A stretch of DNA of 58,276 nt from Pseudomonadota bacterium (GTDB lineage: Bacteria; Pseudomonadota; Gammaproteobacteria; Burkholderiales; Burkholderiaceae_C): contig JAFECU010000293.1 of NCBI GenBank assembly GCA_018242005.1, positions 1 to 58,276 of the forward strand. The letters are read 5' to 3'. The stretch's first letter is position 1. The number at the start of each line of letters is the position of its first letter. The position numbers and the translations under genes are program-made. The notes beneath the pieces are model-generated. The model searched no databases. It was not told the DNA's origin and saw only the letters and a list, made by a program, of their open reading frames with translations. This document shows positions 7,500 through 17,073 of the stretch, one piece after another.

Positions 7500-10400
7500 T
7501 CAGGCGACGACAACCGGTGCCGTGGGGGCGGCCCCATTCTTGCGCGGCCCGAACCACGCCACGTACAGGGCCGGCAGCACCACCAGGGTCAGCAGCGTGG
7601 CGGTGACCAGGCCGCCGATGACGACGATGGCCAGCGGACGCTGGGTCTCGGCGCCGATCTCGTGCGACAGCGCCATGGGCAGCAGGCCCAGCATGGCCAG
7701 CAGCGCCGTCATGAGCACGGTGCGCAGGCGCTGCATGGAGCCCTGGCGCACGGCCTCGACCACGCTCATGCCGTCGGCCTGCAGCTGCTGGTAGACCGAC
7801 AGCATGACCACGCCGTTGAGCACGGCCTGGCCCGACAGCGCGATGAAGCCGATGGCCGCCGAGACCGACAGCGGTATGCCCAGCACCCACAGCGCGATGA
7901 AGCCGCCGATGAGCGCCAGCGGCACGTTGATGAGGATCAGCGCCGCGGTCTTGAAGGACTTGAAGGCGTCGAACAGCAGCACGAAGATCAGGAGCAGCGA
8001 GATCGGCACCACCACGGACAGGCGCTTCATGGCCCGCTCCTGGTTCTCGAACTCGCCCGACCAGTTGAGCTGGTAGGTGTCCGGGATCTTCACGTTCTGC
8101 GCGACGCGGGCCTTCATGTCGGCCACCACCGAGCCCATGTCGCGCCCGGCAATGAAGATGCCGATGGCCGTGGTGCGCCGCCCGGCCTCGCGTGCGATGT
8201 TCATGGCGCCCACGCCTTCGCGTATGTCGGTCACGGCCGACAGCGGCACATAGCCACCCTCGGGCGTGGCGATGGGGGTGCGCGGCAGGTTGGCGATGGT
8301 GCGCTCGTCTCGGGGCAGGCGCACGGCCACGGCGAACTGGCGCTCGCCCTCCCAGAGGCTGGTGGCGGCCTTGCCGGCGAGCGCAGCCTCGATCACGTCC
8401 TGCACGTCGCCCACGTTCAGGCCGTAGCGCGCGGCGCGTTCGCGGTTGATCTCTATGAGCAGCTGCGGCACCTGGCCGTCGCGGTCGATCTCGGCGCGCG
8501 CCACGCCGCGCACCTGTTTGATCTCGCGCGCGATCGAATCGGTGATGCGCTTCATCTCCACCAGGTCGTCGCCCGCGAGCTTGATGACGATCTGGCCCTT
8601 GATCTGCGAGATGGACTCGAGCACGTTGTCGCGTATCGGCTGCGAGAACGCCGGGTCGATGCCGGGGATGGCGGTGAGCGCCTGCCGCATCGCCTCGGTG
8701 ATCTTCTCGCGCGTCATGCCGGCGCGCCATTGGTCCTCGGGCTTGATGTCCACGAAGATCTCGGCCATGGAGATGGTCTTGGGGTCGGTGCCGTCCTCGG
8801 GCTGGCCGGCCTTGGAGACGGTGGTGCGCACCTCGGGCACGCTGAGCAGGGCCTGGCGGGCCATGTGCAGTATGCGTGCGGCCTCATCGCTCGACACCGT
8901 GGGCGAGAGCGTGAAGTTGACCCAGGTCGTGCCCTCGTTGAGTTCGGGCAGGAACTCCGAGCCCAGGCGCGAGGCCACGACGCCCGAGACGCCGAAGGCC
9001 GCCAGCGCGATGACGACCACCTTGCGCCGGTGCGTGAGCGCCCAGTCGAGCACCGGGCCATACAGGCTCTTGGCCGCGTGCACCACGCGGTTGTCGCCAT
9101 GCGGCAGGCGGCGCTTGAGCATCCAGTAGGCCAGCAGCGGCACCAGCGTGAGCGAGAAGATCAACGAGCCCACGAGGGCCATGGTCACCGACAGCGCCAT
9201 GGGCTGGAAGATGCGCCCCTCGTGGCGCTGCAGCGCGAAGATGGGGATGTGCGCGGCGATGATGATGAGCATGGAGAACAGCGTCGGCCGGCCGACCTCG
9301 TTGGCGGCGTCGATGATGACCTCGCGCCGGTCGCGCTCGTCCATGTCCTCGCCGCGCTCGGCCAGGCGGTGCATGATGTTCTCGACCACGATCACGGCGC
9401 CGTCCACGATGATGCCGAAGTCCATGGCGCCCAGGCTCAGCAGGTTGGCCGGCACGCCCATGACCTTCAGGCCCATGAAGGTGGCCAGCAGCGACAGCGG
9501 TATCACCACCACCACGGCCAGGCTGGCGCGCAGGTTGGACAGGAAGATGTAGAGCACCAGCGAGACCAGCAGCGCACCCTCCACGAGGTTGCGAAACACC
9601 GTGGTCAGCGTCTTTTCCATGAGCCAGGTGCGGTCGTAGAAGGGCACGATCTGCACGCCCGGCGGCAGGCCACGTGCGTTGAGCTGGGCGATCTTGTCCT
9701 TGACGTCCTTGAGCACCTCGCTCGGGTTCTCGCCCTTGCGCATGATGACGATGCCCGTGACCACATCATCGTCACCGTCCTGGCCCACCACGCCCAGGCG
9801 CGGCACGGCGCCGATCTTCACCTCGGCCACGTCGCGGATCAGGATGGGCGTGCCGCCACGCGCGGCCACGACGATGCGGCCTATGTCGTCGGCCGATTGC
9901 AGCAGGCCTATGCCCCGTATGGTGTATTGCTGAGCCCCCTGGGTCACATAGCTGCCGCCGGCGTTGGAGTTGCCGCGGCCCAGCACGTCCAGCAGGTTCT
10001 GGAACGAGACCTTGTAGGCGCGCAGCTTGTCCAGGTCGGGCTGCACCTCGTACTGCTTGATGGCGCCGCCCATGGCCACCACGTCGGCCACGCCGGGCAC
10101 CTGGCGCAGCGCGCGCTCCACAGTCCAGTCCTCCAGGGTGCGCAGATCGGTGGTCGAGAGGCCGTCGCCCTTGAGCCGGTAGCGCATGATCTCGCCCACG
10201 GGCGTGGCGTTGGGCGCCATCTCGGCCTGAACGCCGGGCGGCAGCGCCACGCTGGACAGGCGTTCGGCCACCTGCTGGCGCACGATGTTGACGTTGGCCG
10301 CGTCGTTGTACGTGACCACGGTGAACGACAGGCCGAACTGGGTGTGCGAGAACACGCGAATCGAGTTGGGCAGGCCGGCGAGCGCCACCTCGATGGGCAG

Positions 10401-10595
10401 CGTGACCTGCTTTTCCACCTCCTCGGGCGCGCGCCCGGGGTAGAGCGTGATCACCGTCACCTGGGTGTCGGTCACGTCGGGAAAGGCTTCCACCGACAGG
10501 TGCTTGAAGGCGAAAAAGCCGGCGCCCGCGAACAGCAGCGTGCCCAGGATGATGAACAGCGGCTGGTGCAGCGCGTAGTGGATCAGCCGCTTCAT
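7500..10595 (-). CDS. czcA: Heavy-metal RND efflux pump, CzcA family inner-membrane subunit
   Basis: Proton-driven tripartite efflux pump subunit of 1031 aa with the usual RND layout: TM1 at the N-terminus (about 11-30), a large periplasmic loop, TM2-6, a second loop and TM8-12. The TM4 signature DFGIIVDGAVIVVEN (about 391-405) has the D-D-E proton-relay pattern of Zn/Co/Cd-type HME-RND pumps (CzcA-like). The Cu/Ag pumps (CusA) have a different signature. The start ATG overlaps the czcB stop by 4 nt. So despite the copper genes nearby, I expect a divalent-metal substrate. Last gene of the minus-strand czcCBA-like operon. Confidence 0.9.
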   Translation of the reverse strand: MKRLIHYALHQPLFIILGTLLFAGAGFFAFKHLSVEAFPDVTDTQVTVITLYPGRAPEEVEKQVTLPIEVALAGLPNSIRVFSHTQFGLSFTVVTYNDAANVNIVRQQVAERLSSVALPPGVQAEMAPNATPVGEIMRYRLKGDGLSTTDLRTLEDWTVERALRQVPGVADVVAMGGAIKQYEVQPDLDKLRAYKVSFQNLLDVLGRGNSNAGGSYVTQGAQQYTIRGIGLLQSADDIGRIVVAARGGTPILIRDVAEVKIGAVPRLGVVGQDGDDDVVTGIVIMRKGENPSEVLKDVKDKIAQLNARGLPPGVQIVPFYDRTWLMEKTLTTVFRNLVEGALLVSLVLYIFLSNLRASLAVVVVIPLSLLATFMGLKVMGVPANLLSLGAMDFGIIVDGAVIVVENIMHRLAERGEDMDERDRREVIIDAANEVGRPTLFSMLIIIAAHIPIFALQRHEGRIFQPMALSVTMALVGSLIFSLTLVPLLAYWMLKRRLPHGDNRVVHAAKSLYGPVLDWALTHRRKVVVIALAAFGVSGVVASRLGSEFLPELNEGTTWVNFTLSPTVSSDEAARILHMARQALLSVPEVRTTVSKAGQPEDGTDPKTISMAEIFVDIKPEDQWRAGMTREKITEAMRQALTAIPGIDPAFSQPIRDNVLESISQIKGQIVIKLAGDDLVEMKRITDSIAREIKQVRGVARAEIDRDGQVPQLLIEINRERAARYGLNVGDVQDVIEAALAGKAATSLWEGERQFAVAVRLPRDERTIANLPRTPIATPEGGYVPLSAVTDIREGVGAMNIAREAGRRTTAIGIFIAGRDMGSVVADMKARVAQNVKIPDTYQLNWSGEFENQERAMKRLSVVVPISLLLIFVLLFDAFKSFKTAALILINVPLALIGGFIALWVLGIPLSVSAAIGFIALSGQAVLNGVVMLSVYQQLQADGMSVVEAVRQGSMQRLRTVLMTALLAMLGLLPMALSHEIGAETQRPLAIVVIGGLVTATLLTLVVLPALYVAWFGPRKNGAAPTAPVVVA

Positions 10596-11803
10596 TGCTG
10601 TGCGCCTTCCTTCTTCGCTCCGGCCTCCTCCGCCATCGACTGGAACTGGCGCGCCAGCAGCAGCGCGTTCTGGGTGACGACCTTGTCGCCCGCCGCCAGG
10701 CCGCTGGTGACGATGACCTCGCGCGGCCCCTCATGGCCCAGGGTGACGGTGCGCGGCTCGAACACGCCCGCCTCGGGTTCGACGAAGACGGAGTGCCGGG
10801 TGCCGCTGAGCAGCACGGCACCGGCCGGCACGACCACGCCGCTGCTGCGGTTCTCGCTGATGCGCGCCGTGGCCAGCATCTCGGCCTTCAGGCGTCGGTC
10901 GGTGTTGGGCACCAGGCCGCGGACCTTGATGGTGCGCGTGCTGGGGTCGATGGCATCGGCCGCGGCCGTGACGCGGCCCGCGAACGTCTCGTCGGGGTAG
11001 GCCGGCACCTGCAGGGTGAAGCCGTCGCCGGGGCGCAGCGAGGACAGGTCGCGTTCGCGCGCGTCGATCTGCACCCACAGCGATGTGGGGTCGGTGACGA
11101 CGAACAGCGCCGGCATGCCGGGCCCGCTCTGGTCGGGGCGCAGCTCCTGCCCAGGGTTGAGGTTGCGCTCGACCACCACGCCGGACATGCCGGCCCTGAT
11201 CGCCAGCTGCTGGTTGACCGTGCCGCTGCTGCCGTACAGGGCCGTGCGTGCCGCCGCGCGGGCCGATTCGACGCGCGTGCGTGCGGCCTCGGCCTCGGCC
11301 TGCTCCAGGTCCTTGCGTGCCACGATGCCGGCCGCGAACAGCTCGCGCTGGCGCGCCAGCGCCTGCTGTGCCAGCGTGTGTTCGGCTTGCGCCTTGGCGG
11401 TGTCGGCCTGGGCCTGGCCGAAGTCTGGCGAGGCGAGCAGGGCCAGCGGCGCGCCGGCCTTCACGCTCTGGCCCAGGTCCACGCGGATGGCCGACACGCG
11501 GCCGGCGAAGGCCGGGTACAGGCGCTGCGTGCGCTCCTCGTTCCAGACCAGCTTGGCGGGCAGTTCCACGAGCAGCTCCTGGGAGGGCCGGGCCTCGGCC
11601 ACGGTGAGCAGCGCCAGCTGCGGGTGGCCGGGGGCAAAGCGCAGCCGGCCCGCCTCCAGCACGGGCGCCGGCGCCTCGGGCGCGGCGGCTTCGGTGGGAG
11701 CCTTGTGGCAGCCCTGCAGCAAGGCGGCTGCGCACAGGGTCAGGGCCAGCAGGCCGCGGTGGGCGCCGCCGGTGGGCAGGCGTGGAGACAGGGGTGAGAC
11801 CAT
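10592..11803 (-). CDS. czcB: RND efflux periplasmic adaptor, CzcB-like lipoprotein
   Basis: Membrane-fusion subunit that bridges CzcA to the outer-membrane channel, 403 aa. I chose ATG 11803 (MVSPLSPRLPTGG) because it is followed at once by a lipoprotein signal with lipobox LQGC (LTLCAAALLQGCHKAP). The frame runs open to 12064 but that is antisense of czcC. Barrel-sandwich halves (GRVSAIRVDLGQSVKAGAPL, and GMSGVVVERNLNPGQEL) flank a coiled-coil hairpin (about 140-200) rich in Ala/Gln/Glu. Translationally coupled to czcA (ATGA). No His-rich metal-binding N-terminus is seen, unlike classical CzcB. Confidence 0.88.
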   Translation of the reverse strand: MVSPLSPRLPTGGAHRGLLALTLCAAALLQGCHKAPTEAAAPEAPAPVLEAGRLRFAPGHPQLALLTVAEARPSQELLVELPAKLVWNEERTQRLYPAFAGRVSAIRVDLGQSVKAGAPLALLASPDFGQAQADTAKAQAEHTLAQQALARQRELFAAGIVARKDLEQAEAEAARTRVESARAAARTALYGSSGTVNQQLAIRAGMSGVVVERNLNPGQELRPDQSGPGMPALFVVTDPTSLWVQIDARERDLSSLRPGDGFTLQVPAYPDETFAGRVTAAADAIDPSTRTIKVRGLVPNTDRRLKAEMLATARISENRSSGVVVPAGAVLLSGTRHSVFVEPEAGVFEPRTVTLGHEGPREVIVTSGLAAGDKVVTQNALLLARQFQSMAEEAGAKKEGAQQ

Positions 11804-11831
11804 GGTGGATTTGGGTGCGGTAATTCGGGGA

Positions 11832-13148
11832 TCAGGGCAACAGGGCTTGCGGCTGCGTGCGCAGCAGCCAGCTGCCTTGGGCCTTGGCGTAGTCGGCGCG
11901 CGCGGCCAGTGCCTCCAGCAGGGTGGCGCGCAGCGTGCGGCGGGCATCGAGCAGATCGGTGAGCGAGATGGCGCCCTTGGTGTAGGCCAGCTCGGCGCTT
12001 TGCGCGACCTCGCGCGCGCGCGGCAGGATGCCGGCCTCGTAGCCCGCGGCGCGGCGCGCGGCATTGGCGGCCTGCTGCTGCAGCGACTGCAGGTCCAGCA
12101 GCGCGAGGCGGCGCGTCTTGTCCAGGGCCTCCTGGGCGGCGCTCAGCTCGGCCTGGGCCCGGCCGATCTCGCCCTCGAAGTCGTAACCCCAGTGCAGTGG
12201 GATCTGGGCACGCAGCTCCACGAGCCGGTTGGAGGTGCCGGGATAGTGGTCGTAGGAGGCGCCGATGGTCACGTCGGCCTTGCGCAAAGCCATGGCGTTG
12301 TCCAGGCCGGCCTGCGCGGCCTGGGTTCGGGCCAGGGCCGCGCGCACGTCGGCGCGTGCCTCGGCCCAGGCCTGGAGGTCGGCGCCCGGCGCCGGACCCT
12401 CTATGTGCGCTGGCCAGTCGCAGGCGCAGGCCTGAAGGCCGGGGCCGCGGGCCGTGAGCTGGGCCAGTGCCAGCGCCGCCTGCTCGTGCGCGAGCTCGGC
12501 GAGTTGGGTGTCTGCATGGGCGCGCTCGGCCTCGATGCGCGTGCGTTCGGCGTCCTGGCGCGCCAGGTCGCCGGCCTGCACGCGCAGTCGGGCCACGCGG
12601 CTCAGTTCGACCATGCCGCGCTCGATCTCGCGCGTCTCGTCCAGCCGTTCCTGCGCCGCGAGCAGGTCGTAGTAGGCGGCCAGGGCCGCCTGCAGCTGCT
12701 GGGTCTGCATCTCCTGCACGTCGGACTCGGCGGCGTCGCTTGCGCGCTGCGCGGCCAGCGTGCGCAGGGCACGTTTGTTGCCACGCTCCCAGGTCCAGTC
12801 GATGCCTATGGATTTGTCGATGCGCTTGCGCGTGAGGGCGTTGCCCGGCCCCAGGCCATGCTGCAGGTCCATGGAGGCTGCCTTGGTGGTCAGCACGGGG
12901 ATGGGCGCATGGTCGGCACTGCGCACATCGGCGCGCGCGGCCTCTGCGGCGTGGCGCGCCAGCGCGACATCACTGTTGTCGCGTGCGGCCGTCAGGGCCT
13001 GCACCAGGGTCAGTTCCGCGGCGCGGGGCGCCACGGCGGCCAGGGCCGGCGCGGGCGCGCGCCCCGGTGCCGTCTGGGCCCAGCCGGATGTGGCGCAGGC
13101 CAGGGTGGTGAGGAGAAACAGCTGTCTGGGGCTCATTGCGGCGTTCAT
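11832..13148 (-). CDS. czcC: RND efflux outer-membrane factor, CzcC-like (TolC family)
   Basis: Outer-membrane channel protein of 438 aa for the CzcAB pump. Start ATG 13148 (MNAAMSPRQLFLLTTLACATSGWAQ) gives a clean Sec signal peptide ending at AQT; the longer frame to 13298 has no support. It has two Ala/Leu/Gln-rich coiled regions with the repeated ALTAARDNSD / ARADVRAALARTQAAQ pattern of the OEP family, and the C-terminal motif LAYTKGAISLTDLLDARR, which is typical of the family. First gene of the operon, with 28 nt to czcB. Confidence 0.87.
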   Translation of the reverse strand: MNAAMSPRQLFLLTTLACATSGWAQTAPGRAPAPALAAVAPRAAELTLVQALTAARDNSDVALARHAAEAARADVRSADHAPIPVLTTKAASMDLQHGLGPGNALTRKRIDKSIGIDWTWERGNKRALRTLAAQRASDAAESDVQEMQTQQLQAALAAYYDLLAAQERLDETREIERGMVELSRVARLRVQAGDLARQDAERTRIEAERAHADTQLAELAHEQAALALAQLTARGPGLQACACDWPAHIEGPAPGADLQAWAEARADVRAALARTQAAQAGLDNAMALRKADVTIGASYDHYPGTSNRLVELRAQIPLHWGYDFEGEIGRAQAELSAAQEALDKTRRLALLDLQSLQQQAANAARRAAGYEAGILPRAREVAQSAELAYTKGAISLTDLLDARRTLRATLLEALAARADYAKAQGSWLLRTQPQALLP

Positions 13149-13537
13149 CGCTGGCCCTGGCCCCAATGGAGTCGGGCAGTTCGTGGCGGGGTCTATTCTC
13201 CAGGAGGCTGTCGGCCTTGGCGCATCGAATACGAAAATCGACCCCGGCGAGCGCAGTTTTTGCCGGATTTGGAGCCCAATAGCTCTGCTATGGGGCAAAA
13301 AGTCAACTCGCGGCGTTCTTCCGCCATCGTCTTCGGCGGCTTTCCGTGCACTTGAGTGCCGGGCCTGGCATAGCCCACGCCGTTGCCGTGACCCGCGTCA
13401 CGCCAGGTCGTGACGACCGGCACTGTGCACGGTGCCACCGGGCGTCTATCGTGTGCTCCATGCCCGTGGATGTGCGACCTGCGCGATTGCAGGGCGAGCC
13501 CGGGCAGCATTGCTTGAAGCTGAGTAAGGAGTTGATC
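13149..13537. other. Divergent intergenic region between czcC and the secreted-protein gene
   Basis: About 390 bp with no gene I can support. A long inverted repeat, TTTTTGCC (13257-13264) with GGCAAAAA (13295-13302), encloses a second dyad, CCCAATAG/CTATGGG (about 13276-13294). On the minus strand a TTGACT at 13306-13301 overlaps it. This could be the regulatory region of czcCBA, but no clear -10 box follows. Confidence 0.4.
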
Positions 13538-14050
13538 ATGACCATGCTGAATTTCCGTCGTGCCGCTGCGCGCAATGCCACGTTGGCACTGGCCCTGGGA
13601 CTGGGCGGCGTGATGGCCGTCCCGGCCTGGGCCGCCGGTTCTGCTGCATCGCCCGCGCCCGCACAGCAGGCCACCCAGGCCAAGACCAGCCAGCCCAAGG
13701 TGGTGGAAGAGGATGTGACGATCTTCGATATGGTTCCGGGCACGGTGTACCTCAATGGCGGTGTCGGCAAGGACGAGGAGACGCGCATGCACAAGGATGC
13801 CCACAACTGGGCTCTGCGCATGACGTTCTCAGACAAGTCGAGCAATGAGTTCGTGGCCGGCGTCAAGCTCAAGGTCTTCAACCATGAAGGCCGGGCCGTG
13901 CTGCGCATGAAGGATGCAGGCCCCATGACCTATGTGCAGCTGCCGCAGGGCGAGTACCGCATCACGGCCACCTACAAGAACGACATGCTCACGCGTGTGG
14001 TACATGTAGGGCCCAAGGGCCTGGATGCCAACTTCCACTGGGCCATCTGA
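13538..14050 (+). CDS. Secreted protein of unknown function
   Basis: 170 aa from ATG 13538, which has TAAGGAG 6-7 nt upstream; the frame is open further upstream without support. A signal peptide (residues 1 to about 32, cleavage near AWA-AGS) is followed by an Ala/Gln linker and a compact domain with alternating strands: VYLNGGVGKDE, NEFVAGVKLKVFN, AVLRMKDAGPMTYVQLPQGEYRITATY, MLTRVVHVG. The 'LPQGEYRITATY' pattern resembles carboxypeptidase-regulatory/beta-sandwich folds that decorate periplasmic proteins. I do not recognise a function. It is 27 nt upstream of the patatin gene, so it may be part of that unit. Confidence 0.75.
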   Translation: MTMLNFRRAAARNATLALALGLGGVMAVPAWAAGSAASPAPAQQATQAKTSQPKVVEEDVTIFDMVPGTVYLNGGVGKDEETRMHKDAHNWALRMTFSDKSSNEFVAGVKLKVFNHEGRAVLRMKDAGPMTYVQLPQGEYRITATYKNDMLTRVVHVGPKGLDANFHWAI

Positions 14051-14077
14051 CCGACTTCGAGCCTAGGAACCGCCACC

Positions 14078-15253
14078 ATGCCCAATCACGCCGCAGCGCA
14101 TACCGATGAACGTTCCATCAACGCGTTGGTGCTGCAGGGCGGTGGCGCCCTGGGCGCCTACCAGGCCGGCGCCTATGCGGCCCTGGCCACACGCACGCAG
14201 ACGCTTGATTGGGTGGCCGGCATTTCGATCGGCGCGGTCAATGCCGCGCTGATTGCCGGCAACCCGCCCGAGCGGCGCGTGGCGCGCTTGCGCGCGTTCT
14301 GGGAGGAGGTCAGCCTGGCGCTGCTGCCCTCGCATGCAACCGGCGAGCTGCTCGGTCCCATGCGCGGCTGGTGGGACAACGCCATGGCGCTGCTCGGCGC
14401 CTGGCAGGGCGTGCCAGGCTTCTTCAAGCCGCGTCCGCCCTGGGCCTGGTGGCCGCAGCCGCCCGAGAGCCTGTACGACACGGCGCCGCTGCGCGCGACG
14501 CTGCTGGACCTGGTGGACTTCGACCTGCTCAACGACGGACCCACGCGCTTCTCGGTCGGTGCCGTCGATGTGCAGAGCGGCAACTTCACATATTTCGACA
14601 ACCGGCTCGAGCGCATAGGCCCCGAGCATGTCATGGCCAGCGGCGCCCTGCCGCCGGGCTTTGGCGCCGTGGCCGTGAGCGATCGCTGGTACTGGGACGG
14701 TGGCCTGGTCTCCAACACGCCGCTGGCGCATGTCATGCGCCACCTCGGGGCCGGTGCCGGGCGGCCGGTGAATGTGTTCCAGATCGACCTGTTCAGCGCG
14801 CGCGGCGCGCTGCCGCACACGCTGGCCGACGTGGCCGAGCGGCAGAAGGACATCCAGTATTCGAGCCGCACGCGCATGGTCAGCGACCATGTGCGCGAGC
14901 GCCACCAGCTGCACCAGCGCCTGCGTGCGCTGGCCGAGCATGTGCCGGCGCAGCAGCGCGACAGCGCGCAGGTGCGGGCGCTCTTGGCCGACACCATGGA
15001 TCCGCCCATCACCCTGGTGCACGTCATTCACCGGCGCAAGCCCTACGAGACGCAGAACAAGGACTATGAGTTCTCGCGCCTGTCCATGGACGAGCACTGG
15101 ACCGCGGGCCTGACCGACATGGGCGCCTCGCTGGATCTGCTGCGCTGCCAGGCGCCGCCCCGGCCGGGCGAATTCCGTGTGCTCGACTACCAGCCCGATA
15201 CGCCGCAGGGTCCGCGCCTGCGCCGCGAGGGCCCGCACGCCAGGGAGATGTAG
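14078..15253 (+). CDS. Patatin-like phospholipase with DUF3734 C-terminus
   Basis: Serine acyl hydrolase of 391 aa. The oxyanion loop [11 protein letters not shown] lies near residues 15-25, the nucleophile elbow GISIG at 48-52 (Ser about 50), and the catalytic Asp in WDGG at about 208, which together form the patatin Ser-Asp dyad. The C-terminal 130 residues ([17 protein letters not shown] and onward) match the DUF3734 extension found on many proteobacterial patatins. The acetoacetate decarboxylase gene starts 2 nt after its stop, so the two are one unit. I know similar clusters with hydroxybutyrate dehydrogenase; a role in lipid or polyester turnover is inference. Confidence 0.9.
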   Translation: MPNHAAAHTDERSINALVLQGGGALGAYQAGAYAALATRTQTLDWVAGISIGAVNAALIAGNPPERRVARLRAFWEEVSLALLPSHATGELLGPMRGWWDNAMALLGAWQGVPGFFKPRPPWAWWPQPPESLYDTAPLRATLLDLVDFDLLNDGPTRFSVGAVDVQSGNFTYFDNRLERIGPEHVMASGALPPGFGAVAVSDRWYWDGGLVSNTPLAHVMRHLGAGAGRPVNVFQIDLFSARGALPHTLADVAERQKDIQYSSRTRMVSDHVRERHQLHQRLRALAEHVPAQQRDSAQVRALLADTMDPPITLVHVIHRRKPYETQNKDYEFSRLSMDEHWTAGLTDMGASLDLLRCQAPPRPGEFRVLDYQPDTPQGPRLRREGPHAREM

Positions 15254-15255
15254 CC

Positions 15256-16032
15256 ATGAAAGAAAGCGATGTACGCCGGCAGGCCTGGGCCATGCCGCTG
15301 ACCAGTCCCATCTATCCGCGCGGCCCCTACCGCTTCGTGAACCGCGAGTTCCTGGTCATCAGCTACCGCACCGATCCCGAACTGCTGGCCGCGGTGGTGC
15401 CCGAGCCGCTGGTGCCCGCACCGGGCGCCATCGTGAAGATGGAGTTCATACGCATGCCCGATTCCACCGGCTTTGGTGACTATACGGAATCGGGCCAGGT
15501 GATTCCCGTGAGCTTCAATGGCACGGCGGGTACCTATTCGCACAACATGTTCCTCAACGATGATGCGCCGATTGCCGGCGGGCGCGAGATCTGGGGCTTT
15601 CCCAAGAAACTGGCCAGCCCCTGCCTGCGCGTGGACAAGGATGTGCTGGTGGGTACGCTGGACTATGGCGACATCCGCGTGGCCACCGGCACCATGGGTT
15701 ACAAGCACCGCCCGTTCGACAGGGACAGGGCGCTGGCGGCCGTCACGGGCGCCAACTACCTGCTCAAGATCATTCCGCATGTGGACTGCACGCCGCGCGT
15801 CTGCGAGCTCGTGCGCTACCACTGCCTTGACGTGGAGATCAAGGGCGCGTGGGAGGGCCCGGCCGCGCTGCAGCTGTTCGAGCATGCGCTGGCGCCCGTG
15901 GCCCGCCTGCCGGTGCGCGAGGTGCTGGGGGCGGTGCATATCCTGACCGACCTGACGCTGGGCCTGGGCGAGGTGGTGCATGACTACCTGGCTGCGGGGG
16001 CGCCGGCGTCGCACAGGCGTGGCGGGAGCTGA
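15256..16032 (+). CDS. adc: Acetoacetate decarboxylase
   Basis: Converts acetoacetate to acetone and CO2. 258 aa, the usual length. The motif [10 protein letters not shown] (about 111-120) contains the two neighbouring lysines of the family: the first (about K117) is the Schiff-base residue, the second lowers its pKa. Also seen are GTMGYKHR and [10 protein letters not shown]. It starts 2 nt after the patatin gene and precedes an SDR that looks like 3-hydroxybutyrate dehydrogenase, so the three fit ketone-body/PHB breakdown. Some family members act on other beta-keto acids. Confidence 0.9.
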   Translation: MKESDVRRQAWAMPLTSPIYPRGPYRFVNREFLVISYRTDPELLAAVVPEPLVPAPGAIVKMEFIRMPDSTGFGDYTESGQVIPVSFNGTAGTYSHNMFLNDDAPIAGGREIWGFPKKLASPCLRVDKDVLVGTLDYGDIRVATGTMGYKHRPFDRDRALAAVTGANYLLKIIPHVDCTPRVCELVRYHCLDVEIKGAWEGPAALQLFEHALAPVARLPVREVLGAVHILTDLTLGLGEVVHDYLAAGAPASHRRGGS

Positions 16033-16036
16033 TCGT

Positions 16037-16156
16037 GGCTCAGGTGGCGATTCCTGTTGGGGTGAAAGCCGCCGTCATCGCCGTGACCGCAGGGATGACG
16101 GGCTCCGCGTGCGTCGCACGCGCGCAGGGAAAATTCATGTCGTCGCTGCTTGAATC
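16037..16156 (+). repeat. MITE-family-A copy, 120 bp
   Basis: Left end GGCTCAGGTGGCG (16037-16049), right end CGCTGCTTGAATC (16144-16156), core GCCGCCGTCATC...GGGATGACGGGCT. It lies in the adc-SDR gap and is followed at once by a family-B repeat. Confidence 0.7.
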
Positions 16157-16206
16157 TTGATTTTGATAGCTAATAACGCTTGATGGATAAGCGTTATCTG
16201 TGGTTT
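16157..16206 (+). repeat. Family-B ~50-bp palindromic repeat, copy 2 (best copy)
   Basis: TTTTGATAGCTAATAACG at the left, perfect 9-bp stem ATAACGCTT (16173-16181) / AAGCGTTAT (16189-16197) with 7-nt loop, right end CTGTGGTTTTCA. It abuts the ribosome site of the next gene, so it would be in that gene's 5' leader or attenuate read-through from adc. Confidence 0.75.
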
Positions 16207-16229
16207 TCAATGGCAAAAGGAGAGACAGT

Positions 16230-17045
16230 ATGACTACCCCTATCGTTCGGGCCAGCACCCAGCTCAGCCTCAAGGGCAAGACGGCGCTGGTCACCGGCGC
16301 GGCCCGCGGCATAGGCAAGCGCATCGCCGAGGTGTTTGCCGATGCGGGCGCGAGCGTAGTGATTGCCGACCTCAGGCTGGCCGACGCCCAGGCCACGGCC
16401 GACGCCATTGCCCAAAAGGGCGTCAAGACCCTGGCCGTGGCCATGGACGTGACCGACGAGGCTGCCGTGGATGCGGGCTTCGCCCAGGTGCAGCAGCAAC
16501 TGGGCGCGGTGGACATCATGGTCAGCAATGCCGGCATACAGATCGTCGCGCCCATCGAGGACTTCAAGTTCAGCGACTGGAAGAAGCTCATCGCCGTGCA
16601 CCTGGACGGCGGTTTCCTGACCTCGCGCGCGGCCGTGCGCCAGATGATTGCCTCGGGCCGCGGTGGCAGCATCATCTTCATGGGCTCGGTGCACTCCAAG
16701 GAGGCCTCCAAGCTCAAGAGCCCCTACGTGGCAGCCAAGCATGGCCTGGAGGGTCTGGCCAAGGTCATCGCCAAGGAGGGTGCGGCCCACGGCATTCGCA
16801 GCAACCTCATCTGCCCTGGCTTCGTGCGCACGCCCCTGGTGGAAAAGCAGATACCCGAGCAGGCGCAGGAACTGGGCATCAGCGAAGAGGAGGTGGTGCG
16901 CAACGTGATGCTCAAGGATACGGTGGACGGGCAGTTCACCACCGTGGACGACGTGGCGCAGGCGGCGTTGACCTTTGCCGCCTGGCCCAGCAATGCGCTC
17001 ACGGGCCAGTCTCTGGTGGTCAGCCATGGCTGGTTCATGCAGTGA
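16230..17045 (+). CDS. Short-chain dehydrogenase, probable 3-hydroxybutyrate dehydrogenase
   Basis: NAD-dependent oxidoreductase of 271 aa from ATG 16230 (AAAAGGAGAG upstream). Rossmann motif [16 protein letters not shown] motif (VSNAGIQI), and active site Ser in GSVHS with YVAAKHG (Tyr about 165, Lys about 169). The 'VHSKEAS...[11 protein letters not shown]' stretch, the C-terminal [15 protein letters not shown] and the length fit bacterial 3-hydroxybutyrate dehydrogenases, which interconvert D-3-hydroxybutyrate and acetoacetate. The neighbouring acetoacetate decarboxylase supports this. It could act on another hydroxy acid. Confidence 0.85.
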   Translation: MTTPIVRASTQLSLKGKTALVTGAARGIGKRIAEVFADAGASVVIADLRLADAQATADAIAQKGVKTLAVAMDVTDEAAVDAGFAQVQQQLGAVDIMVSNAGIQIVAPIEDFKFSDWKKLIAVHLDGGFLTSRAAVRQMIASGRGGSIIFMGSVHSKEASKLKSPYVAAKHGLEGLAKVIAKEGAAHGIRSNLICPGFVRTPLVEKQIPEQAQELGISEEEVVRNVMLKDTVDGQFTTVDDVAQAALTFAAWPSNALTGQSLVVSHGWFMQ

Positions 17046-17073
17046 GCTGCGAGGCAATTCCAAGGAGTCGCCC

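Noticed and set aside
7500-10595. The RND pump as a CusA-type copper exporter
   Set aside because: The TM4 signature is the D-D-E form of divalent-metal pumps; copper context alone is not enough.
7662-11000. 1112-codon plus-strand ORF opposite czcAB
   Set aside because: His/Arg/Gln-rich nonsense translation, typical of the antisense frame of a high-GC RND gene; no start signal or homology.
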